Assembly (NCBI GenBank): GCA_965277535.1
Contig: OZ255825.1
Span: forward strand, 186,001 to 250,000
Source of the DNA: Ilyomonas sp965277535
Lineage (GTDB): Bacteria > Bacteroidota > Bacteroidia > Chitinophagales > Chitinophagaceae
DNA length: 64,000 nt
Reading direction: 5' to 3'
In this document: positions 15,288 through 24,200 of the stretch, piece after piece
Layout of the letters: each line of letters opens with the position of its first letter
Position numbering within the stretch: the first letter of the stretch is position 1
The notes under the pieces: generated by a model
The model's input: the letters and a program-made list of their open reading frames with translations, nothing else
What the model was told of the DNA's origin: nothing
The model's database searches: none
Position numbers and translations under genes: made by a program

Positions 15288-16700
15288 TCAGGCAATGCTC
15301 ATACCGGCTGGTTGCTTTTCTTTTAATAAATATTCAATTTGGCCAAACCATTTTGTGCCTCCTAAACTATCAGCTAAGATGGGAACGGTTAATCCATAAT
15401 CCTTCACGGCTGCTTTTTCAATGGAAAGGAATTTTGGATGCAAGCCCCAATGTAAAATATTCACAGTATCTTGTTTGTCAACATCAATTAATGATTCACT
15501 CACCAGTGCAATCAAATGTTTGGTAAGTGTTTGTTTTAACCCGATTTCATCCGTTATTGTTTTCAACTCATTAATTGCATTTAGCAAAGTTGCTTTTTCT
15601 ACCGGACAAATTTTTGAAATCAAAATATCGCCTTCTTCGTTGTACCATTTGTGTTTGTATTCATACACATTGATGAGCAAATTTAAATCGTCGGGATGCG
15701 ACCAATCGAGTTGTCCTCTGAAAAATTTTTCAATATATCCCGGAGGATTACCTTTAAAAATAACAGGAATGTTTCGCTTCGATAATTGAATATAGTACAA
15801 CGCCACTTCTAAACTTTCAACAGGCCATTCTAAATTTTTTACAATTAAAAAATTACAATGTCCTTTTTGCGAATGAACAATGCCGTTCAGCATTAAAGCA
15901 GCGGCTTCTTTTGCATTTTGTGCGGTTACATATTTACCTGGCGAATGTATGGCGATGTAATTGCTCAACCGGCTATCCGCTTCCAGTTCATCGTTCATTA
16001 AACTGTTATCAATAATGTGTGTAAACCTCGCCATTGAGTATAAAACACGACCTGTTCTCGCAAACACATCAAAAATATATTCGCAAAACTTTTTGGTTTG
16101 TGCATACACTTCATTGGTAAAGTAACGGCTGGCTTTGCCGGTTGACGAAAACACACATTGTTGAACGCTGTTGGTGGCTTCGCAAGCCATTGCTACGTTG
16201 AAAGAGCCGATAACATTGGTTTGAAACGCATCGTAGGCGTTGCGTTCAGCATAGCCGGGACTGCGTTGTGCGGCAGTATGAAATACAAATTGCGGGTGGT
16301 ATTTTTCAAACAAAAACAAAACGTCTTTTTGATTCCTGATGTCGCAAACAACAGTAACGATTCGTTCATCAGCAAACTGCGTTGGTTGTGCTTTGTTTTT
16401 ATCAAGAATTACAATTTGTCTTACATCAAATTTGAGTAATTCGTTTACAAGAATAGTTCCTACACAACCCAAACCGCCGGTTACAACGCAAACACTGTTT
16501 TGTAATTTTTGATTGATAAAGTTGAATGGAAGATTTACTTTTCTTTCCAAAGAAGGCTCGAAAGGATTACGGTCAAGTCTGCCTTGTTCTGCGTAAACGT
16601 CAATTAATTGTTTAGTAAGTTCAGTGAGTTCGGTAAACGAATCTTGCTGTTGAACATTGGGAGATAATTGCCAGATACGCTTATAAAGTTCTTCAGTCAT
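15288..16700 (-). CDS. CapD-like NAD-dependent sugar-nucleotide epimerase/dehydratase with extensions
   Basis: A 470-residue protein. An N-terminal extension of about 65 residues precedes an SDR domain of the polysaccharide biosynthesis (CapD/FlaA1) type: Rossmann motif VVTGGLGCVGT, Asp after the second strand (ILDKNKA), and the catalytic stretch SSTGKASRY...YAQTKK carrying a YxxxK pair. About 160 residues after the core are unusual for a simple epimerase and I do not recognise them. It would act on a UDP- or CDP-sugar in the cytosol. It is first in the run with the JAMM, carrier and E1 genes (21 bases before JAMM), which suggests a sulfur-containing or otherwise modified sugar. Confidence 0.8.
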   Translation of the reverse strand: MTEELYKRIWQLSPNVQQQDSFTELTELTKQLIDVYAEQGRLDRNPFEPSLERKVNLPFNFINQKLQNSVCVVTGGLGCVGTILVNELLKFDVRQIVILDKNKAQPTQFADERIVTVVCDIRNQKDVLFLFEKYHPQFVFHTAAQRSPGYAERNAYDAFQTNVIGSFNVAMACEATNSVQQCVFSSTGKASRYFTNEVYAQTKKFCEYIFDVFARTGRVLYSMARFTHIIDNSLMNDELEADSRLSNYIAIHSPGKYVTAQNAKEAAALMLNGIVHSQKGHCNFLIVKNLEWPVESLEVALYYIQLSKRNIPVIFKGNPPGYIEKFFRGQLDWSHPDDLNLLINVYEYKHKWYNEEGDILISKICPVEKATLLNAINELKTITDEIGLKQTLTKHLIALVSESLIDVDKQDTVNILHWGLHPKFLSIEKAAVKDYGLTVPILADSLGGTKWFGQIEYLLKEKQPAGMSIA

Positions 16701-16889
16701 GGTGAGTGGTTGTCAATTTCTCAATAAAACATACTTCTGATGAGACGCAATTTTGGACGAAACGAGTAACTGAATTTACTCATCGAGAGTATGTTTTATT
16801 TTTGCAAATTACAATATTTCTGAATGAAAGAAAGAAACCGCTCCTTTTCAATGTTTTTTACACACAGAATGACAAAAGAGAAAATACGA

Positions 16890-16921
16890 TAAAACCAAAA
16901 GCCTCCTTTGCAAGAGGCTTT
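16890..16921 (-). terminator. Terminator after the outer-membrane barrel gene
   Basis: On the minus strand AAGCCTC and GAGGCTT pair around an eight-base loop, followed by TTGGTTTTAT. It lies 29 bases past the stop codon of the barrel gene. Confidence 0.6.
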
Positions 16922-16949
16922 GTTTTTACCTTAAAAATCATATTCTCTG

Positions 16950-17633
16950 TTAGAATTTAAATGCCAAACCACCGGAAGCAATGTACTTGCCATAACCAGC
17001 TTCCAAAAAGATTCCGGCACGGGGTGTGAGATTGAATTTAGCTCCCAACGATACCTGGTATGCGAGCGGAGAAGGCTCATCAATGCCAGCCGTTTTGCCG
17101 CCTGATGCATCAGTGTAACTTTGTGTCCAGTTTGTAAATCCAATCGCTGTTCTCAGGTAAGGCGATACAGCCTTGCTATACGTTGGAAAGTAAGAAACAA
17201 CATTCAGCATCAGGCTCCAGTTTTCAAATTTACCTGTTAAGTCGGGGATATTGCTGTTGTTATTATATGCGTAATAAGGCTGCATTACTTTGCCATAGGT
17301 GCCCATTACGCCAATGCTCATAAAACGACTGAACTGATAATCAATGGCACCTGTAAACGGTCCAACCTGGTTGGTTGCATTGCCTTTGTACAAATTATAA
17401 AACGAAGCGAAATATTGTTTGTCGAGATTTGGAAAACCATAACCAAGACTAACATTCAGGCTCGGTTGAAACGGTGGATATTGCGGTTGCTGCTGTCTTG
17501 GCCGGTAATGACCTCTGACCCGACCGTAACCACCATATCCATAAGGCCGTCCAATGATGACGCTTCCTCCAAACTGTGCATCGGCTGCCATGCTTGCGGC
17601 TGCCAGCAACAACATTAAAACCACTTTTTTCAT
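16950..17633 (-). CDS. Outer-membrane beta-barrel protein
   Basis: A 227-residue protein with a clear signal peptide (MKKVVLMLLLAAASMAADAQ). A Gly/Tyr/Arg-rich linker (GRPYGYGGYGRVRG) comes next, then alternating amphipathic strands such as PSLNVSLGYGF and GIFLEAGYGKYIASG, ending in a terminal Phe (AFKF) as expected for insertion by BamA. It resembles the small porin-like barrels of Bacteroidota of unknown function. I started it at ATG 17633 because the frame upstream lacks a signal-like sequence. It stands alone, with its own terminator. Confidence 0.8.
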   Translation of the reverse strand: MKKVVLMLLLAAASMAADAQFGGSVIIGRPYGYGGYGRVRGHYRPRQQQPQYPPFQPSLNVSLGYGFPNLDKQYFASFYNLYKGNATNQVGPFTGAIDYQFSRFMSIGVMGTYGKVMQPYYAYNNNSNIPDLTGKFENWSLMLNVVSYFPTYSKAVSPYLRTAIGFTNWTQSYTDASGGKTAGIDEPSPLAYQVSLGAKFNLTPRAGIFLEAGYGKYIASGGLAFKF

Positions 17634-17844
17634 AAAAACAATTTTTATGGAAGATGGATTTGGTAAGAAGAAGTTTAATGGAAAGTTGATAAGAAATTGA
17701 GAAACAAGTTTCAATATCCAAGAAAATAAGTGAACCAGTTTCAAGATGAAACTATTTCAAGAATGAAGGAATACGATGAATGTATTGACGCAATAATTAT
17801 TAACAGAAATAAAAGAATAAAACTTCGAAATTTTTTCCATTCTT

Positions 17845-17889
17845 CTTTGTGAACCTTTGTGTCCTTCGTGCCTTTGTGGTTCAAAAAAA
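17845..17889 (-). repeat. 45-nt 3'-end repeat, copy B
   Basis: Read on the minus strand it begins one base after the ftsK stop codon with seven T, then GAACCACAAAGGCACGAAGG and two more CACAAAG words. It matches copy A (914-958) in 39 of 45 positions and has the same position and orientation relative to the gene before it. Confidence 0.6.
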
Positions 17890-17890
17890 G

Positions 17891-20557
17891 CTACATTATC
17901 GTTTCCAAAATTTCAACCAGTTCGCTATCGGTTTTTACCAACACTTCACGTGCCTTGCTACCTACATTTTTACCAACAATTCCGGCGGCTTCTAATTGAT
18001 CCATCAAACGTCCCGCACGATTGTAACCCAACTTCATTTTGCGTTGAATTAATGACGTACTTCCAATTTGATTCGCAACAATTAATTTGGCTGCATCTTC
18101 AAACAGCGGATCGCGGTCAGCAGCATCGAATTCTTTACCGGCTAATTCTTTTTCATCTTCAAATTCAGGCAAGAAATATTGCTCCGGAAAGTTTTCCTGG
18201 TAGCCAATAAACTCCGCTACTTTTTCAACTTCCGGCGTATCTACAAAAGCACATTGCAAGCGGGTGATTTCGCCATTGTAGCTAATCAGCATATCGCCTT
18301 TTCCAATGAGTTGCTCAGCACCGCCGGCATCTAAAATGGTGCGGCTGTCTATCTTGCTTGAAACCTTAAAAGCAATGCGTGCTGGAAAGTTGGCTTTGAT
18401 GGTTCCGGTGATAATATTTACTGATGGTCGTTGTGTTGCAATGATCAAATGAATGCCAACCGCACGGGCAAGCTGCGCAAGCCGCGCAATGGGCATTTCC
18501 ACTTCTTTTCCAGCGGTCATTATCAGGTCGGCAAACTCATCAACCACGAGCACAATAAACGGCAAAAACTGATGACCTTTTTGCGGGTTCAATCTGCGTT
18601 TTACAAATTTTTCATTGTACTCTTTTATGTTGCGGCAACCTGCTTCTTTTAGTAAATCGTAACGGTTATCCATCTCAATGCACAAGGCATTCAAAGTATA
18701 AATTACTTTTTTGGTATCGGTAATAATTGATTCTTCTTCGCCGGGCAATTTGGCAAGAAAATGTTTTTCAATCACGCGATACAAACTCAATTCAACTTTC
18801 TTCGGATCAACCAAAACAAACTTCAATTGCGATGGATGTTTTTTGTACAACAGGGAAACCAACAGCGTATTAATTCCAACCGATTTTCCCTGTCCCGTTG
18901 CGCCTGCCATCAGCAAATGTGGCATTGAAGCGAGGTCAACAATAAAATTTTCGTTGTCTATCTTTTTACCAATGGCAATCGGCAAAGAGAAATTGTTATT
19001 CTGAAATTTTTCCGATGCCAGCAAGGTTTTCATGCTTACTACCGTTTTCCGAACATTGGGCACTTCAATACCAATTGTGCCTTTGCCCGGAATGGGCGCA
19101 ATGATGCGAATGCCAAGTGCAGCAAGGCTTAGCGCAATATCATCTTCCAAATTTTTAATACGGCTAATGCGCACACCTGGTGCGGGAACAATCTCGTACA
19201 ATGTTACTGTTGGACCAACCGTTGCAGCAATTTTTTGTATTGAAATATCATAGTTCTTCAGCGTTTCAATAATCTGGTTTTTGTTGGCTTCCAGTTCTTC
19301 AGCATCGTGCACAATTTTTTCGCTGCCATGTGTTTCTAACAAATCCAAGGTTGGCATTTTATAATCTTTTAAATCCAACATCGGGTCATAATCTGCCTTT
19401 GCAATCACAGGGTTTGTTTTTACCGATAAAGCAGCCACCGCTTCTTCAGCCGTTTCGTTATCCAACACTTCTTTTATTTCTAAAGAAGGCATTTCTACAA
19501 CGTTTGGTTTTGCCTCATTTTTTGTGATAGTTCCTTTTGCAGCAGGCTGATAAAAGGTAGGCAGATGATCCATTTCAAACGCAGTATCATTGCTGTATAA
19601 ATCGTTTACAACAAACTCCGGCTCGCTGTTCTGAAATGCAGTATGGGCAAGTGTTTCAGACGGTTCTTCATCAAGTATGAAAGGCTCTTCCTTATCCAGT
19701 TCTTCCTTTTTGTTTTTGTTCTCTTTTTCTGTAAGAACAAACTCATGCAGATGGTCTGCCACTTCAGTTTTCCTCGGCATTACTACCGTTACATTTTTAT
19801 TGTTTCCCTTTAAAACATTCGAAGTATCAATTTCTTTTTCCGTTGATGGAATTATCGGTTGAACTACTTTTGGTTTTGCCTCATTTTGTGGAATGAAAGA
19901 TGACAGATCATCGCCATTTGTAATGATTTTCTTCTTTCGTTCCGGCAATCGAAATGTTGGATTAAATCGCCAGATAATATAAGTAAACAAAGCAAACGAA
20001 ATGAGTGCTCCGGTTCCTACTTTTCCTATCCATTTTACCAGCCATTGTTCCATCAATTCTCCTGCTGCACCGCCAAACGAAAAGCTTGCACCAATGGTAA
20101 AAAAAGAAAGCGTTACGCTTACTACAACCAAGCCAACTAAAACATATTTTACATTGCGAAGAAGGCTGAATACTTTTTTGTCGAACAACAAATTAACGCC
20201 TGCAATAAAAAAGAAAGTACAGAAAAAATAAGAGGCTAAACCAAAGCCGTAATCAATACAATAATGCGCGATGTAAGCACCTAAAACGCCAAGCAAATTG
20301 GCAACGGCAACATCAGTGGTGCTAAAAATTTTTATACCCAACTGTTGCACTTTATCACCATCTTCCTGCCATGTAAAAAGATAAGACGTAAAAGAAATGA
20401 ACAAAAACAAACACATCAATAAGCTGACAGCACCCATCATTTTACGGGTACGATCGTCTTTTGCAACTTCCTGCAAGGTTACCTCAGATTCTTTATCAGC
20501 CCTTAGTTCTTCCGGCTTGGGTTCATCCGAAACTTTCTTTTTTAAACGGTTCGCCAT
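17891..20557 (-). CDS. ftsK: DNA translocase FtsK/SpoIIIE
   Basis: An 888-residue membrane-anchored DNA pump. The N-terminus has four membrane segments (about residues 40-200), then an acidic linker of about 230 residues rich in Glu, Lys and Pro. The motor follows: alpha/beta domain around IRRIK-type sequence, Walker A GATGQGKS at 552-559, Walker B LVVDEFADL, and a C-terminal gamma winged helix (LIQRKMKLGYNRAGRLMDQL) that reads orientation sequences on DNA. It clears and unlinks chromosome termini at the division septum. ATG 20557 is preferred to a TTG two codons upstream. It is downstream of a small membrane protein and sprA. Confidence 0.96.
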   Translation of the reverse strand: MANRLKKKVSDEPKPEELRADKESEVTLQEVAKDDRTRKMMGAVSLLMCLFLFISFTSYLFTWQEDGDKVQQLGIKIFSTTDVAVANLLGVLGAYIAHYCIDYGFGLASYFFCTFFFIAGVNLLFDKKVFSLLRNVKYVLVGLVVVSVTLSFFTIGASFSFGGAAGELMEQWLVKWIGKVGTGALISFALFTYIIWRFNPTFRLPERKKKIITNGDDLSSFIPQNEAKPKVVQPIIPSTEKEIDTSNVLKGNNKNVTVVMPRKTEVADHLHEFVLTEKENKNKKEELDKEEPFILDEEPSETLAHTAFQNSEPEFVVNDLYSNDTAFEMDHLPTFYQPAAKGTITKNEAKPNVVEMPSLEIKEVLDNETAEEAVAALSVKTNPVIAKADYDPMLDLKDYKMPTLDLLETHGSEKIVHDAEELEANKNQIIETLKNYDISIQKIAATVGPTVTLYEIVPAPGVRISRIKNLEDDIALSLAALGIRIIAPIPGKGTIGIEVPNVRKTVVSMKTLLASEKFQNNNFSLPIAIGKKIDNENFIVDLASMPHLLMAGATGQGKSVGINTLLVSLLYKKHPSQLKFVLVDPKKVELSLYRVIEKHFLAKLPGEEESIITDTKKVIYTLNALCIEMDNRYDLLKEAGCRNIKEYNEKFVKRRLNPQKGHQFLPFIVLVVDEFADLIMTAGKEVEMPIARLAQLARAVGIHLIIATQRPSVNIITGTIKANFPARIAFKVSSKIDSRTILDAGGAEQLIGKGDMLISYNGEITRLQCAFVDTPEVEKVAEFIGYQENFPEQYFLPEFEDEKELAGKEFDAADRDPLFEDAAKLIVANQIGSTSLIQRKMKLGYNRAGRLMDQLEAAGIVGKNVGSKAREVLVKTDSELVEILETIM

Positions 20558-20691
20558 AATCAATAGTCGTGGTTCACAAACCTAAATCAATAACGAAGGT
20601 TTGCAAACTATCTGTATAAAGAATTAGGAGAAAAAAAGAACACACATCTATGAGAAAAAAGGTGCAAATCCAAACCTGCTTTTGGCTAAGC

Positions 20692-20922
20692 TCAATAGGA
20701 AGAGTGGTTCTGAAACAAATAAATAATGAGGTAAATAAAAAGAACGATGCAAAGAACAAGATAGAAAATAAAGTTTCTTCTGCGGTCAATAATTTCGGAG
20801 ATGCGACCTGTATGCTTTATTTTATGCAAACGGTTTTTGTTCTTGATAGCCAGCCAAAGAAAGAAAAGGATAAGAATTCCTATTCCATAGGGCACAAGCT
20901 TTTCAAGTAGTTCTAAAACCAT
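20692..20922 (-). CDS. Small two-helix membrane protein, unknown
   Basis: A 76-residue frame with two hydrophobic helices (about residues 8-25, YGIGILILFFLWLAI, and 50-70, FIFYLVLCIVLFIYLIIYL) separated by a basic loop (HKIKHTGRISEIIDRRR). It starts with ATG and fills the space between sprA and ftsK in the same direction, which supports it being real. An overlapping minus-strand frame (20574-20789) and a plus-strand frame are less convincing. I recognise no family. Confidence 0.5.
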   Translation of the reverse strand: MVLELLEKLVPYGIGILILFFLWLAIKNKNRLHKIKHTGRISEIIDRRRNFIFYLVLCIVLFIYLIIYLFQNHSSY

Positions 20923-21211
20923 AATTGCACAGCGGTTGTTAAATGAGGGATTTTAAGATAAAAACGTTTGTTAAGATGACAGTTTTGCCGCAAACAAAAA
21001 CTATTTTGATGCTAAACCAAGTACGAAGCAAGCAAGTGTCTTACAAAATAAACGCAAAAACAAATGTATTGGTTTTTGCCATTCTTCTTCATATAAATCC
21101 AAATTATTTCGTAGAAGTTTTAGCGCCACACACTGTTTTATTTCAACCAAAAAGTTTTGCCTACTATTTGCACGAAACTTTTTGGTTGATGAAGTTCGCT
21201 TCTGCTATATC

Positions 21212-24200
21212 TTATTGTGCAAGCGAAATGCGTATCTGCAAACCGGCTCGCGTAGTGGTTATTGGCGCTGATGTTGAGATATAAGGAATGGTTCGTTGTT
21301 GATCAAAATATAATTGCAGGTTAATACGGTTACTCAATACATAGTCTATTGAAGGTTGTAGGCTGATTACTTTTTGTCCACCCGTACTGTAAGCCGTTGC
21401 AAAATCAATTCGGCTGTTGCTCTGCGCATCATCTCTTATCGAAAAGTCAAGACGAATATTCAAGTCATTGCCTGTTCCGTTTTGTTGCGAATTCAGCTTT
21501 TTAAAGCCTGGAATTTTAAATGGCAGGTTCACATTTTTCTTTCGTATGCTCGCACCAAACACTATTTCTCGGCTGTTCACTTCACTCAACTGGTAATCTA
21601 CCAAACTTAAACTTAGCTGGCGGCTTCGCTTATACTGAAAGTTAATATTGGTTTGGTTGATGGTGGTTACATCAAAGCCAATCAACGGGTTGAACTGCTC
21701 TGATATGGTAAGATTGGGTATTAAGAAGAAAGGTACAAAATTACCCGATATTGGATCGGTAAATCCTGGCGTTCCATAATGCAGCGGATCATAAAAATTC
21801 AACGCGCTGTTAAAGCTGTTCATACTCACTTGTCCGCTGTAACCATGGGTTACCGATATGTTTGTGAAAATGCTTGCCAGTGATGGAATTTTAGACAAGC
21901 CTGTATAAGTAACGTGCCAGTTAGGCAATGGTTTGATCCCGCCGAATGGATTTGTTTTTATAGTAGAATTGTTTTGACTGATTAGCGCAACATCGTTAGG
22001 ACTTTTGCCTGTATAAGCCGCAATGAATGCAGGTATCAGCACATCCTGTGAGTTGCGGCCGTAACCGTCTGCAAAGCCATCGGGTGTTACGCCACCGCTG
22101 TAGTATTTGTTATTGGTGGCCAATCGTCTGGAAATGGTAGAACGATAGCTTTCAAACTGAATAAACGTTTTTGAAATCTCCGACGGATTGTGCTTGGTAA
22201 ACAGGGTTTGAAAACTAATGTATGAGACGTTGAAACCACCACTTGCATACGGGCTCAAATGCCCAAAATGACTGCCGGTGCCTGTTGTATCTTTAAACAA
22301 TTCGGTATAATCTTTACTAAATGTTTTTTCAACATTTACATCTATAATAAATTCACGAATCGGCTCTAACTGCGCTGTAATGCTAAGGTGTTGGTCAAAC
22401 GTCTGGCGATACATCAGATTAAAATTAGAGTCTTTTGTTATCACACCTTGCGCCGCTTTTTTATTGAGCCAGTTACTATCCGGTTGTCGCCCGAAAACAT
22501 AATCCAATCCTGGCTGCATTGTTTTAAAATTGTTGCCCAAAATGCGCGATGTATCCGTATAGCCGGGCACACGGCTGTTGTAGGTTTCACTATAATTTAC
22601 CGATGCGCGCTTTACCATCGTAAGCAATCTGCCAGCCGCTTTTTCCAAACCACCTACTTCCATCGGTTCGTTCAAAGCCGCCTGCCGCGCGGCCTTGCGG
22701 GCGTCGCGTTTTTGCCTGCGCCAGGTTTGCAATGCCTGCCTTTTTTGTTTTCCTTTTAAATCTTTAACAACATCAGCACGGGTTCGCTGGCTGCTATCCA
22801 ATGTTTTTTGGGCAGCGTTTTGGTTAGGCGCAGTTCGTTTTGGCGCCTTCGGCGATGTTGGTAAATTGAAGGAATTTAAAAGCTTTGATTTTGCATACAA
22901 TCTTGTAAAATCAAATTCGCCGTTCAAACTGTTTTGCTGACCATTTTCCAGCGTGTTCCCCAAGTTCACAGCAAGCAAACTGGCACCAATCCAATTGTAA
23001 TTGGTTGCATAATTGTAACGTGCCGTAATCCAATCAGCAAAAGGAAATTTGTTCAACGGCAGTGTATAACTTATTGTTGCTCTTTGTTGATACAGCGTAT
23101 TACGTCCACCTTTCAAAAAATTATGAAGCACGCTATCGCGTTTTTCTTTGCTATCTAATCGTCCATACGGTTCATCAACACGCGCAAAATTGGTAGCATT
23201 GAAATCGAAGTTTACGCTACGCGTTAAATCCCAGCGTGCGTTGTAATATCTGTCGAACGTAAAGTATTTATCGAAAGTGGTATCAACCCGCTCAATTTTT
23301 GTATCGCCCACATTTACGATACGAGGAACATACTCACCAAATTGCCGGTTAATATCAGCGCGGAAACTTAACAATGATGGGTTGAGATTGAAATTGAAAT
23401 CACGAGCAAACTGGAGCCATGCACTTTTGTTTTTGATCAATCTTTTAAACGGTTCTTTGTAATGCGCCTGACTGGCATAAGTGTAACCAAAACCGCCGCG
23501 TTGCCTTGTTATTTTATTTTCGGATATAATGGGTGTGGTTTGCAAAGTTTGGGTAAACGAATAAGTAAAATCGAAGTTGCTCAGGCTCCACAATCTTGGT
23601 TTTAATGTAGGTTGTGCAAACCGAACATTAGTAAAGTTGAGCGTTTTAATGGTAGTAATATCTAAAGCCGATTGGCGAAGCGAATCTTTGTTTTTGGTAA
23701 TGCCCAATTTATATTTGTACTTGATGTCCAAATCATAAGGGTCGTACTCAGGAATTAAGATGGTTTTATTTAAGCTTGCATATACAGGAATCATAAATCC
23801 AAGCTTTTTTGGAAATAATTTTCCTGCATCAATATTTAAAGCAGCATCATATTGCACCATACTGTTTTTCGCTCTTTCATTCACACGCTGTTCCAGTCCT
23901 CCCCAACCTGCGGTATAAGTATTTCCCGAAACAGACAGTGTACCCAGATCGGCAAGTTGCATGTCCACTCTTGCCAATGCTGCACCTCCGCCTTTTTCAT
24001 TCAGTTCAGATAACCGAAGTTCATCAAACCAAACCTCTGTATTCACTACAGCCGTGTTGCCAGCCGTTTTCGGGTTTTCAACAGCCATTAAAAAGCCGCT
24101 TACTTCGCCCAAATTTGGATTGCCCAAAATCGAATAGGTGCGGTTGCCAACCTGTTCACGATAAATGGCACCCAATGTTGCACTTGAGTTTGCATTTCGG

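Noticed and set aside
16706..16960. 84-residue plus-strand ORF between epimerase and barrel genes
   Set aside because: Crosses the terminator of the barrel gene and has no start signals or domain; treated as spacer.
20943..21284. 113-residue plus-strand ORF
   Set aside because: Overlaps the 3' end of sprA on the other strand and has no recognisable features; the spacer part could be chance.
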